Part shown: positions 47,151 to 55,498 of the stretch, in pieces | Layout: the number at the start of each line of letters is the position of its first letter | How positions within the stretch are numbered: the first letter of the stretch is position 1 | Source of the DNA: Clostridia bacterium | GTDB taxonomy: Bacteria; Bacillota; Clostridia; Acetivibrionales; DSM-2933 | Reading direction: 5' to 3' | DNA: 64,000 bases | Assembly: GCA_026418275.1 (NCBI GenBank) | Contig: JAOABQ010000049.1 | Coordinates: 186,001-250,000, forward strand | Position numbers and translations under genes: made by a program | The notes under the pieces: model-generated | Databases searched by the model: none | Told to the model about the DNA's origin: nothing | Seen by the model: the letters and a program-made list of their open reading frames with translations, nothing else

Positions 47151-47568
47151 CACTAATCCAGGGTCTATGCCCTCTATTGATGATTTTTAATTAAACTTAT
47201 TATTTCATTATTTATAACACCATTTTTCCAGCAGGAGGATATGCTTTTGTGGCATTGTACCCTCCAATTTTTTCATACAGAATATAGTATTTTTAGTATT
47301 TTTATTTTTTACAGACTAATAAAATGACCTGTCAAAATGAGAGCCAAAGCACTAAATGCGTTACCAAATATTCAGTATATTGGATAAGTAAAAAATATTT
47401 TAACATAAAAACCATATATGCCTAAATAGTTTTATTCCAGCTTAATAATATTTTACCGTGCATGTACAATGCTGATTTATCCTTATATATCACAATTAGC
47501 TGCGTGTTTACATAATATATACTATGTGAATTTGCTGTCTAAAAAAAGAGTGAAAGGAAGGATATGAA
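47151..47568 (+). other. 418-base gap before the multicopper oxidase
   Basis: No gene is seen. The sequence is AT-rich. The right end carries a candidate sporulation promoter (47492-47519) and the ribosome site GAAAGGAAGG at 47551-47560. Confidence 0.6.
47492..47519 (+). promoter_or_regulatory. candidate sigma-K sporulation promoter
   Basis: CATAATATA (47511-47519) fits the sigma-K -10 pattern CATAnnnTA, and the AC at 47492-47493 lies 17 bases upstream as the -35. The coding start is about 45 bases farther on. The match fits a late mother-cell gene such as a coat oxidase, but the consensus is short. Confidence 0.45.
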
Positions 47569-49434
47569 ATGCTATTTCCAGACATTCCAAACAATATTTG
47601 TCCAAACATTAACTTTTCAAGAGATGACATAGTAAATTTACTGCTCAATTCCATTGCCTTTGAGGAGCTTGGCATAGCCCATCTTATCAATGAAGAAGCT
47701 GAAATGATACAATCTGCTTTAGGGACACTAAAAGGTCAGCATGTAAAAAATCCTGTGATTGATGAACTCTTAAGAATTGATAAAGCCGTAGGACAAGTGT
47801 TGGAAGATATAATTAAAAAAGAGATTCTTCTTGGATTTAAGTTTGAGGATATACTTGAAGTATTGAAGAACATTCCCCAATGCGAGCCGTCAAAACCAAA
47901 ATCGATTCCCAAGTATAAAGATCCGCTTCCTATTCCTCGGGTACTTGAGCCGAAGAGAACAGACCAAGGCGCTACCTATTATGAAGTTGAGATGAGAGAG
48001 GTCAGACAAAAATTACACAAGTGCTTTCCCGAGACAACGGTATGGGGCTATGAAGGCTCATATCCAGGCCCTACCATAGAAGCAAGAAGAAATGAACTTG
48101 TCAGAGTTAAATGGATAAACAACCTACCTGATAAACATATACTGCCGGTGGATAAAACCATTCATGGTGCGGAACCCCAATATCCTGAAGTTAGGGCAGT
48201 GGTACACCTGCATGACGGCAACACCCCTGCAGACAGTGATGGTCATCCTGATGCATGGTTTACGAGAGACTTTGCAGTAAAGGGGCCTAAATGGGTACAT
48301 GAGGTATACGAGTACCCCAATGATCAGGAAGCTACAACACTCTGGTACCATGATCACGCACTTGGAATTACCCGACTTAATGTCTATGCAGGATTGGCAG
48401 CTTTTTATATTCTGCGTGATGATAACGAAGACTCTCTCAATCTGCCCAAAGGAAAATATGAAATTCCAATAGTTATTCAAGATAGATTATTCAATGATGA
48501 TGGTTCCCTGTTTTATCCAAGACAGCCTGATCCACCTATACCGGGAGTGGACCCTTCTATTGTGCCGGAATTCTTTGGGGAAATAGCTGTGGTAAACGGC
48601 AAAGTATGGCCATTCCTTAATGTAGAACCCCGAAAATACCGTTTCAGGCTCTTAAATGGGTCTGATTCCAGGTTTTATAGATTGAGTCTTTCCTCAGGAC
48701 AGCCGTTTATCCAGATTGGTGTAGACGGCGGCCTGCTAGAAAAACCGGTATTGGTTAATGAGCTTCTGCTTGCTCCTGCAGAACGGGCGGATGTAGTTTT
48801 AGATTTCTCGGCCTTTAAAGACCAGTGTATTCTTCTTACCAATGATGCTGCATCACCATTCCCGAATGGTGATGCACCGGATCCTGATACAATAGGTCAG
48901 ATTATGCAGTTTAGGGTGGCTCTTCCTCTTTCATCACCCGATACAAGTACAGTACCCCCCAATTTAAATACAATTTCATGGTTAAAAGAATCCGATGCAG
49001 TTTTGACAAGAGACCTGACTCTTGTAGAGAGTGAGGATCCGTTTGGTCGCTTAATACTTTTGCTGAATGGATTGGAATGGGATGCACCGGTCACAGAAAA
49101 CCCTAAACTAGGTTCAGTCGAAATCTGGCGTCTCATAAACGCAACACCGGATACACACCCGATCCATCCGCATTTGATCAGATTTCAGATTCTTGACCGT
49201 CAGCCCTTTAATATATCTCAATTTGAGGATACCGGTGAAATAGTTTTTACCGGACCTGCTGTTCCTCCTGAGCCAAATGAAAAGGGATTCAAGGATACCG
49301 TTAGGGCAAATCCCGGTGAAGTGACCCGTTTTATTGCCCGTTTTGGTGACTTTTCCGGGCATTATGTCTGGCACTGTCACATATTAGAGCATGAGGATCA
49401 TGAAATGATGCGGCCCTTTGATGTAATACCTTGA
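47569..49434 (+). CDS. CotA/bilirubin-oxidase-like multicopper oxidase with N-terminal spore-type domain
   Basis: The 621-residue protein has all four copper motifs: HLHDG near 212, WYHDHALG near 258, HPIHPH near 529 and WHCHILEHEDHEM near 600. This is the CotA laccase/bilirubin oxidase type, without a signal peptide. The first 110 residues are an extra helical domain (SIAFEELGIAHLINEEAEMI and VGQVLEDIIKKEILLGFKFE) of a kind seen on clostridial spore-surface proteins. I infer targeting of the oxidase to the spore coat or exosporium. GAAAGGAAGG precedes the start. Confidence 0.92.
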   Translation: MLFPDIPNNICPNINFSRDDIVNLLLNSIAFEELGIAHLINEEAEMIQSALGTLKGQHVKNPVIDELLRIDKAVGQVLEDIIKKEILLGFKFEDILEVLKNIPQCEPSKPKSIPKYKDPLPIPRVLEPKRTDQGATYYEVEMREVRQKLHKCFPETTVWGYEGSYPGPTIEARRNELVRVKWINNLPDKHILPVDKTIHGAEPQYPEVRAVVHLHDGNTPADSDGHPDAWFTRDFAVKGPKWVHEVYEYPNDQEATTLWYHDHALGITRLNVYAGLAAFYILRDDNEDSLNLPKGKYEIPIVIQDRLFNDDGSLFYPRQPDPPIPGVDPSIVPEFFGEIAVVNGKVWPFLNVEPRKYRFRLLNGSDSRFYRLSLSSGQPFIQIGVDGGLLEKPVLVNELLLAPAERADVVLDFSAFKDQCILLTNDAASPFPNGDAPDPDTIGQIMQFRVALPLSSPDTSTVPPNLNTISWLKESDAVLTRDLTLVESEDPFGRLILLLNGLEWDAPVTENPKLGSVEIWRLINATPDTHPIHPHLIRFQILDRQPFNISQFEDTGEIVFTGPAVPPEPNEKGFKDTVRANPGEVTRFIARFGDFSGHYVWHCHILEHEDHEMMRPFDVIP

Positions 49435-49564
49435 ATAAGATATTCGAATAAAAAAATTCAATCTGAATTAAATAAACCATATTCTGAATGAAAAACATTA
49501 GCCAATCCAATTACCTGTTTTGTTTAGCTTGTTAGTGGAGTAATTGAAAATACTATAGCATAAA

Positions 49565-49599
49565 AACAAGGGTTTCAGTTCAAAACTGAAACCCCTGTT
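49565..49599 (-). terminator. terminator for the hydrolase remnant
   Basis: GGGTTTCAGTT and AACTGAAACCC form an 11-base-pair stem with a 3-base loop; the minus strand continues into a T-rich stretch. It may work in both directions. Confidence 0.75.
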
Positions 49600-49605
49600 A
49601 CATCT

Positions 49606-49848
49606 CTATTCCTGATTTTTTACTAAGTTTATTATTTCATTATTCACAATATCAGGAGAGTAATGAGGTATTGAATGCCTTGAGCCCTTAACAATCATTT
49701 GTTTACTATCCGTAGACCATTCTTTTAAAGCTTCCTGGCTATTTTTCCACTCAGATATCAAGCTGTTACTTTCAGAAGTAAGTATTCTAAGTGGTAGATT
49801 ACCTAATTTCCCATTATCTAAAACCGTTTTTGCATTAGGGCTTGCCAT
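49606..49848 (-). pseudogene. alpha/beta hydrolase, C-terminal remnant
   Basis: The 80-residue frame contains PLRILTSESNS, LKEWSTDSKQMIVKGSRHSI and an end typical of an alpha/beta hydrolase: the late catalytic His sits in GSRHSIP. The N-terminal two thirds, with the nucleophile, are missing, and an in-frame stop lies just before the ATG. It looks like a truncated gene. Confidence 0.6.
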
Positions 49849-49889
49849 TCTAGCCTAAGAAATGTAATCTGGACAGCCTTAATAACTCC

Positions 49890-50228
49890 CTACTCATTCA
49901 AGGATTTGGCGAATGCTTTTAAATGTTTTAATCCAGTATTGATTGTTGTGGGATTATCCAAGACTTCTAGTAGATGTGAAACATAGTCATAGATTGTATT
50001 CTGGATTAGCAACATAATATCTGTATCATCCCCAAAATACTGAAAGAACTTCGCCAAATGATGCCTGTAACTCTTAATTGTAGCTTCTGAAAGGTTTTTC
50101 CTTTTACAATGTTTGATAAAATCTTCAAAGCACTGCGACAGTGTTTTTACTTCCTGTTTTTGAACAGCCATTTTAATTCTTGCCATAATCTTAGTCCACT
50201 CCTTTGTAACTGGATTATTTGCTGCCAA
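49890..50228 (-). pseudogene. tyrosine integrase, N-terminal (core-binding) remnant
   Basis: The 112-residue frame resembles a phage-integrase SAM-like domain: LSQCFEDFIKHCKRKNLSEA and IKSYRHHLAKFFQYFG. The catalytic domain is absent. It abuts the hydrolase remnant, so both may have been cut by one deletion. It could be the relic of an older element at this tRNA site. Confidence 0.6.
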
Positions 50229-50262
50229 CAGAAAATCCAGTGGTCAAGGTTATAAAAGCAAA

Positions 50263-50291
50263 AAACCCTGTAACTGTTTAGTTACAAGGTT
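50263..50291 (-). terminator. terminator of the original tRNA-Leu gene
   Basis: On the minus strand AACCTTGTAAC pairs with GTTACAGGGTT around TAAACA, followed by TTTTTTGCTTTT. It lies 12 bases after the tRNA 3' end. Confidence 0.75.
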
Positions 50292-50302
50292 CTTAAGAAG
50301 TT

Positions 50303-50360
50303 TGGTGCCGAAGGCCGGACTCGAACCGGCATGTACTCACGTACGCTGGATTTTGAGTCC
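50303..50360 (-). other. 3' fragment of tRNA-Leu (CAA) = left attachment site of the integrated element
   Basis: Read on the minus strand, the 58 bases run from GGACTCAAAATCC (anticodon CAA) through a long variable arm and the T-arm CCGGTTCGAGTCCGG to GGCACCA with an encoded CCA. The D-arm and 5' acceptor strand are missing, so it is not a working tRNA. The adjoining integrase shows what happened: an element entered the tRNA 3' half. The intact tRNA should be restored at the right end, outside the window. Confidence 0.82.
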
Positions 50361-50644
50361 CATGGATGATATGTTATTTAGCTTTCTCATAGTACTTTTC
50401 TTTTTATTAAAATTTACAAAACACAGATATAAAGCCTATTGTAGGATTATTATATTTTATCATTGTTTAAAGCATGTTATTATTAATTTTTGTTTTTAGT
50501 AGAAAATTAGTAGATGATTTTTATATTGAGTTGGCAGGACCTATAAAACTATTCTTCAGTCATAGAGATGCTTACATATACCTTCCTGTTCATCAGCAAG
50601 ATTTCCACCGAAATGAAAGTACTTCATCGTTGGGCGCACACAGA

Positions 50645-50673
50645 AAAGAGAGGATTGTAAGAATCCTCTCTTT
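50645..50673 (-). terminator. terminator after the integrase gene
   Basis: AAAGAGAGGATT and AATCCTCTCTTT form a perfect 12-base-pair stem with a 5-base loop, 12 bases past the integrase stop on the minus strand. Confidence 0.75.
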
Positions 50674-50684
50674 AAGCCCTAAAT

Positions 50685-51827
50685 TTAGCTCTGCAATATA
50701 TCTTCCAAAACACCTACAGCTTCATCTTCCATTTCAGCTAAAACATGTCCATAAATATTAAATAAAGTATATATATTTGAATGTCCCAACATTTGCTGTA
50801 CAGTTTTATGGTCAATTCCACGTTTTAACATAATGGTTGCAAAAGTATGTCTCAAATCATGAAGTCTAATTTTGGATAAATCATTTTTTGCAAGGAAATT
50901 AGAAAATAAATGGGTTAAAGTACCTGGATCTATAAGTTCCCCGTCTTGGTTCTTAAAAACAAAATCATTACTAATATATTTTTCACCATATAATAATTTG
51001 TATTCCATTTGTTTCTTTCTTTCATTCTTTAATAGTGTTAATAAAGTAGTCCCAATCTTTAATTTCCGATTACTGGATTTATTTTTTGTTCTAGGCTTAG
51101 TTTCAAACCCATTACTTGTATGTACTCTTGTATTTTTAATATGAATTGTACCTTTGATCAAATCAACATTTTGCCATTGCAATCCACAAATTTCACTTCT
51201 ACGTAACCCCAGTATCAATCCTAAAAATACTGGTATTTCTAAACGTGTATCTTTTACTTTTGATAGTAAAGTTTTCATCTGTTCTTCATTATAACTTTGG
51301 CTAACATCAGAGCTTTCTTTTTTAGGAATTTCTATGGCTTCCATTATATTACGATAAATAATTTCGTTTTTTAAAGCATATTTTAATGCTTTATTTAATA
51401 AAGCATAATGTTTGTGAATAGTATTTGCTGATAACCCACCCTTACCATCACAACGACCTTCAATTTTTAATTTGTTAAAATAGTCTTGAACTGTCATAAT
51501 ATTTAATTTTTGAAGCTTTAAGTGTCCTAATTGAGGAATTAGGTGTACATTGATAATACTTTTATAGCCATCGTATGTAGTAATTTCTTTTGCAGGTTTA
51601 ATAATTGTTTCTAACCAGTATTCAAGAAACTCTTTAACAGTCATATTATCAGGGGCAACAAAAATACCTTTGTAAATTTTTGATTGAATATCTGTCAACT
51701 TTTTATTTGCTTCAGACATTTTTGTTTCTCCAAGAGTAATCCATATTTTTTTGTACTTCCCATCCGGCATCTTTTTATTATACGTTACATAATAGTTATT
51801 TCCTTTCTTCGTTAAGCTGCACTTCAT
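50685..51827 (-). CDS. int: site-specific tyrosine integrase (Tn916 type)
   Basis: The 380-residue enzyme has an N-terminal arm-binding domain (about 1-55), a core-binding domain (60-160) and a catalytic domain with Arg209/210 in LGLRRSEICGL, HDLR at 323-326, His349 in MLGHSN and the nucleophile Tyr359 in NIYGHV. It cuts and joins DNA at the tRNA-Leu att site 325 bases away. The minus-strand ATG at 51827 follows GGAGGAATT; the longer frame from 51842 contains that site. Confidence 0.95.
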   Translation of the reverse strand: MKCSLTKKGNNYYVTYNKKMPDGKYKKIWITLGETKMSEANKKLTDIQSKIYKGIFVAPDNMTVKEFLEYWLETIIKPAKEITTYDGYKSIINVHLIPQLGHLKLQKLNIMTVQDYFNKLKIEGRCDGKGGLSANTIHKHYALLNKALKYALKNEIIYRNIMEAIEIPKKESSDVSQSYNEEQMKTLLSKVKDTRLEIPVFLGLILGLRRSEICGLQWQNVDLIKGTIHIKNTRVHTSNGFETKPRTKNKSSNRKLKIGTTLLTLLKNERKKQMEYKLLYGEKYISNDFVFKNQDGELIDPGTLTHLFSNFLAKNDLSKIRLHDLRHTFATIMLKRGIDHKTVQQMLGHSNIYTLFNIYGHVLAEMEDEAVGVLEDILQS

Positions 51828-51860
51828 AATTAATTCCTCCAATATTTTTTAAAAATTCGA

Positions 51861-51904
51861 ATAGGTGGGTGACATCCTGATTATAAGATATGTCACCCAC
51901 CTAT
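51861..51904. repeat. 15-base perfect inverted repeat between xis and int
   Basis: ATAGGTGGGTGACAT (51861-51875) and ATGTCACCCACCTAT (51890-51904) form a strong hairpin with a 14-base loop. On the minus strand it follows the xis stop and is followed by a short T-run, so it may be a terminator or attenuator that limits int expression, or an operator. Confidence 0.7.
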
Positions 51905-51905
51905 G

Positions 51906-52100
51906 TCAATCAAACTTCATAAGTTGATCAGCTTGTTTTTCTGCATATGCAATCACTTTAGATTTTAGAATACGATGTGGCTTTGTCAGAAATGGCGGTA
52001 TTTGTCCAGAATTCACTAACTCATATGCCTTATTTCTACCGATTCTTAACATTTTCATTAAATCTTCTATTGATAATACTTCTGGATAACTTTCAAACAT
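51906..52100 (-). CDS. xis: excisionase (helix-turn-helix, MerR-like)
   Basis: The 64-residue protein has the excisionase helix-turn-helix: SIEDLMKMLRIGRNKAYELV followed by a wing with PPFLTKPHRI. Such proteins help int remove the element. The ATG at 52100 follows AAAGGGGAATC on the minus strand. A promoter-like repeat lies about 175 bases upstream. Confidence 0.85.
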   Translation of the reverse strand: MFESYPEVLSIEDLMKMLRIGRNKAYELVNSGQIPPFLTKPHRILKSKVIAYAEKQADQLMKFD

Positions 52101-52272
52101 TTTGATTCCCCTTTTATATTTTATATAATTCAATATCCTTACTTTTGAGCAATGTTCTAACTGGCAGCTTTCTTGTAAAGAATTCTCATAAGGTTTCTTT
52201 AGCTACTTTGTCTTCTCATGCAATAAAACAAAAGCTTCACCTCCAATTTTGTTTTTGAAAATCAGAAAAATC

Positions 52273-52341
52273 CCTCTATAGTTAGGTCAGCTACAAGTGC
52301 AAAAATTCGGGTTTTTAAAAATTTTTTTAAATTTCATAAAG
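52273..52341 (-). promoter_or_regulatory. direct repeat copy 1: promoter-leader of xis-int
   Basis: About 69 bases nearly identical to 55000-55071. On the minus strand it contains TTGCAC, 16 bases and TATAGA, a plausible promoter pointing at xis. It shares GTAGCTGACCTAACTATAGA with the other copy. Confidence 0.6.
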
Positions 52342-52737
52342 GAGATAAATGGAAGTCCCCAATATAACAAATATATATAGGGCTTGCTTGTAATTCTGCT
52401 TAATAAGAATTAAATACACCCCTGTATATTTACAGTTATGTAAAAAAATATTATGTATAACATTTGTTATACACTTTTGGGTTTTGTTATACACGTTGAA
52501 CGCTTTGCGTTCAAGATGTTTCATGGCGAATGTAATACGCCTGTTCCTGCCTTACGAAATCCTCTCGCCTTAACTCGGAAATTTCGTTGCGTAAAGAATG
52601 GTTATTGAGAGAAAAGTATTAAATACAAAAGAAAACGTGTAACTATTTACATGTTTTGCAATAGTATCTTTATTATTGCCTTGTGATAATATCCTTCAAT
52701 AAAATTTTTACTCAACCTTTTAATTGAGTACAGTATT

Positions 52738-52758
52738 TTTGTCGCAACTTGCGACAAA
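52738..52758. repeat. stem-loop a: GTCGC-AACTT-GCGAC
   Basis: TTTGTCGC and GCGACAAA give an 8-base-pair stem with the 5-base loop AACTT. It is one of four related stem-loops in the region. Confidence 0.8.
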
Positions 52759-52872
52759 CCGTCAAAGACATTACTATAAGTCGGTTTGAAGTCTTTTATC
52801 TCATTTATTAAGTCTCTTTTTACTGGCAATATAACCGTTTAATAAATGATGTCTTGTTTAGAAAACAACTTT

Positions 52873-52887
52873 GCCCTAAGTTGGGGC
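52873..52887. repeat. stem-loop b: GCCCT-AAGTT-GGGGC
   Basis: A 5-base-pair stem including one G-T pair encloses AAGTT, the complement of the AACTT loop. Confidence 0.6.
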
Positions 52888-53021
52888 TATGACTCATAAA
52901 GGATTACAGAGAAAAATTCGGGAGGGTTGGGCTAGAAGTTCTGAGTTGTTAGACAACTGAAATTTTCTCTCTCAATATCATACCAAGAGAGAAGAAACGA
53001 CCTAGAAAATTCGTAAAAGGA

Positions 53022-53042
53022 TTTTGGCCAAGTTGGCCAAAA
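53022..53042. repeat. stem-loop c: TGGCC-AAGTT-GGCCA
   Basis: TTTTGGCC and GGCCAAAA form an 8-base-pair stem with loop AAGTT. Confidence 0.8.
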
Positions 53043-53265
53043 CCCTCACAAGCTTTTGAATATAGCAACCAATATGCCATCAATCTATATTTAAGTTTAT
53101 TCGTTTTTTGTAAATTTTGATTTTTTTAGTTAGTCCTATATTCATAAGACATTTTCACACCTCAATATCATATAAATGATGGTGAATTATATACTATGTA
53201 GATCTTGGTTTTACCGTCATTTTCTGCTGGTATCACATTTTTTGTTTCTGGTAACAGCATAACTT

Positions 53266-53286
53266 TTTGTCCCAACTTGGGACAAA
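53266..53286. repeat. stem-loop d: GTCCC-AACTT-GGGAC
   Basis: TTTGTCCC and GGGACAAA form an 8-base-pair stem with loop AACTT. Compared with stem-loop a, the C-G/G-C pair has changed on both sides. Confidence 0.8.
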
Positions 53287-53412
53287 CCGCTAAACCCGTT
53301 GCTATCAGTAACTCTTCAGGCCTTTTTATTTCATTTTCAATTTTTTATTTTTTATTTTTATAGTTAGTCTTACATTCCTTCATAAAGCATTCTTTTATCT
53401 CAATATAAAATT

Positions 53413-53448
53413 AATGACGGTGTGTCGATAATGACGGTAAATTATATA
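53413..53448 (+). repeat. 36-base inverted repeat, left copy
   Basis: The sequence AATGACGGTGTGTCG...GGTAAATTATATA recurs in reverse complement at 55209-55244 with one mismatch. The left copy covers the stop codon of the RepA-like gene. A shorter relative lies at 53175-53193. Confidence 0.85.
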
Positions 53449-54806
53449 CCGGGTTGTAGTTCCAAATTTCCGTCATTTACTTGGATTAAAGAGATAATCT
53501 TCCTCTGACTTGTCCGCCTGTAATTATACTTGATGCCAGCTTGTAGCAAGCTCCCACTGCATTGATTCAATGTCTTTGAAAGAAGACTGGGATGGATCGA
53601 AAGCTCTTTTATATCTTCCTGAATTTTCTCAAGAAGTTCCGATGCTGTACCTTGCCAATCACCTTGAGAATTTATCAGCTTTACTACAGAGTTAATAACA
53701 GGATTCTCCCTTACAATAGAGGTTTTATTATCATTAATAGCATCGCAGTCTATTAGTTCCCAAACGTGCTCCTTTTGAAATTCTAAGGCCATTTCTTTAT
53801 ATTCAATATCCCTACCCACAGCATAAAGTATTGCTTTATTTGTGTTTCGCTTGTCTTTTATCAATACAAGACTTCCATCCACAGCCCCCGTCAGTCCGGT
53901 TGTACCTGAAACCATATTAAAAGGATCATTGTCACTCATCTTCCGAAGATGATGTACAAGTAGGATTGCAATCCTATATCGGTCAGCAATTTCCTTAAGA
54001 ATATTGATATCCTTGTAGTCATTTGCATAGGCATTGCCATCATTTTCATAACCTCTTATCCTTTGTAATGTATCAATAACAATTAACACTGTATCTGGAT
54101 ATTGATATATGAAATTTTCTATCTGCTCCACTAACCCATTTTCTATATTCTCTGCCATAGTAGCAAAGTGAATACTTTGAGGTGCTTCATCCGTCAAAAG
54201 TAACAGCCTGTTCTGTATTCGCTGAATACTATCCTCCAGACATAGATATAGAGTAGTTCCTTTTTGAACCTCAAAATTCCAAATAGGCTTTCCTTTTGCA
54301 ATTTGTAGACATATCCAAAGTGTCAGCCATGACTTACCGATTTTTGGACTGCCCGCCAACAAGTGCAACCCCTGTGGTATCAGTCCTGGAACAATATTTT
54401 TTATTGGATCAATAGGCATGGCTAAAAGACTTTCGCCGTCAATAGTTTGAAAGAACTTTTTTGATTTATCAATTGAAATGTTAAATCTTTCAGCTAAATC
54501 CGGTATTATTGAAGCCTTGTCTTTCGGCAATTCTGCAAGTTCATACAAGTCAAATATATCACCTCGGAAGCCACATTGCGTACAACTCCAGATTTCGTTG
54601 TTAGTGAAATATTCTATTTGAGCCGTAGCATAGTATTCTGTTCGGCTCTTCATGTTTTTACTGCTACACTTAAAACAGCGGAATCTGCCTTCTGAATCCT
54701 CAAGTCTCATTTCTTTTATGTACTGAGGTAGTTTTGCACGTATCTTTGCAATCAGCATTTGTTTTTCAGTTTTCAATAACCATTCCTCCATTTGCTGGAG
54801 TGACAA
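53442..54806 (-). CDS. RepA-like AAA/RecA-fold ATPase with zinc ribbon
   Basis: The protein of up to 454 residues has a four-Cys zinc ribbon (CFKC at 44-47, CTQC at 75-78), then a RecA-type ATPase: Walker A AGSPKIGKSW at 151-160, Walker B TVLIVIDTLQRI and VHHLRKM. It resembles hexameric RepA-type helicases/ATPases of plasmids, ICEs and phages, so an element replication role is likely. The start is uncertain: ATG 54806, the ATG five codons on, or a TTG about ten codons on preceded by GGAGG. Confidence 0.82.
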   Translation of the reverse strand: MSLQQMEEWLLKTEKQMLIAKIRAKLPQYIKEMRLEDSEGRFRCFKCSSKNMKSRTEYYATAQIEYFTNNEIWSCTQCGFRGDIFDLYELAELPKDKASIIPDLAERFNISIDKSKKFFQTIDGESLLAMPIDPIKNIVPGLIPQGLHLLAGSPKIGKSWLTLWICLQIAKGKPIWNFEVQKGTTLYLCLEDSIQRIQNRLLLLTDEAPQSIHFATMAENIENGLVEQIENFIYQYPDTVLIVIDTLQRIRGYENDGNAYANDYKDINILKEIADRYRIAILLVHHLRKMSDNDPFNMVSGTTGLTGAVDGSLVLIKDKRNTNKAILYAVGRDIEYKEMALEFQKEHVWELIDCDAINDNKTSIVRENPVINSVVKLINSQGDWQGTASELLEKIQEDIKELSIHPSLLSKTLNQCSGSLLQAGIKYNYRRTSQRKIISLIQVNDGNLELQPGI

Positions 54807-54999
54807 TTATTTTGACCGTCACTCCTAAAACTATGTTAAAAAAAGATTTACCTCCATGCATTCAATTCAACTACACTACCCATGCAACAAACCCGAAACT
54901 TTCAAAACACGAATGCGATAGAACATTAACATTTTTAAAATCTAATATTTGTGTCCATACAATTCCTCCCAAGAATTTAATTTTTGAGTACAAAAAAAG

Positions 55000-55071
55000 C
55001 CTCTATAGTTAGGTCAGCTACGATAGCAAAAATTCGGTTTTTTAAAAATATATTTTTTAAACTTTATGAAA
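55000..55071 (-). promoter_or_regulatory. direct repeat copy 2: promoter-leader of the RepA-like gene
   Basis: Near-identical to 52273-52341. On the minus strand it reads TTGCTA, 16 bases, TATAGA and points at the RepA-like gene about 190 bases on. The differing bases lie in the -35 and the A/T-rich flank, while the spacer core is unchanged. Confidence 0.6.
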
Positions 55072-55208
55072 CGCAAAAGAAAAAAATAAGAGAATGTAAA
55101 TCTATCGGAATTATAATTGAATCGGCTATCAACTGATATGACATCATAATTAAATGCACGCAAAAGAATGTTGAAAGTTGTTTTGGGGTAAAATACATAT
55201 ATCCCCAC

Positions 55209-55244
55209 TATATAATTTACCGTCATTACCGACACACCGTCATT
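55209..55244 (-). repeat. 36-base inverted repeat, right copy
   Basis: TATATAATTTACCGTCATTA...CGACACACCGTCATT is the reverse complement of 53413-53448 except one base. The pair encloses the whole RepA-like gene. Confidence 0.85.
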
Positions 55245-55498
55245 TTGATTCAAAACCTTGTCAGTTCCGCATACATATAAGTCCAAAGTCAATTCTATAT
55301 ATTCTAAAATTGATTTTACATGAGTATTCCAATTTTCTTGAACGCATGTTTGATTTTTTGCAAATTTTTTTGTATAATTATAAAGGATAATATAGGGATT
55401 TAATGTCGATAAAAGTTTCTAATATTATGTCTAATACTAATATTTAACTTTAATATATCAAGGAGTCAAAGATTATGTATTTTTAGGGGGTTGGACTT

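Larger units (their letters stand above)
52101..53441. other. 1.3 kb stretch without a convincing gene, rich in hairpins and degenerate repeats
   Basis: It holds the promoter-like repeat at 52273, a short inverted repeat GAACGC/GCGTTC near 52500, an AAAACGTGTAA/TTACATGTTTT hairpin near 52632-52657, and four 15-21 base stem-loops with AACTT or AAGTT loops. The parts near 52737-52810 and 53262-53340 are degenerate copies of one another, as are parts of 53100-53190 and 53340-53440. Minus-strand frames over the copies both contain NEIK but lack good starts, so they may be relics of a small repeated gene. Confidence 0.6.
54807..55498. other. 692-base stretch without a convincing gene
   Basis: It contains the repeat copy at 55000-55071 and the right inverted-repeat copy at 55209-55244. 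The rest is AT-rich and I see no gene. Divergent transcription starts (RepA-like gene to the left, 55499 to the right) probably lie here. Confidence 0.6.

Noticed and set aside
50302-50499. 65-codon + strand frame starting at the tRNA fragment
   Set aside because: It is the antisense of the tRNA-Leu 3' part and reads on through AT-rich sequence; no ribosome site fits.
52647-52829. 60-residue minus-strand protein over stem-loop a
   Set aside because: It overlaps the stem-loop family; the related copy near 53170-53330 has no start codon, so a coding role is doubtful.
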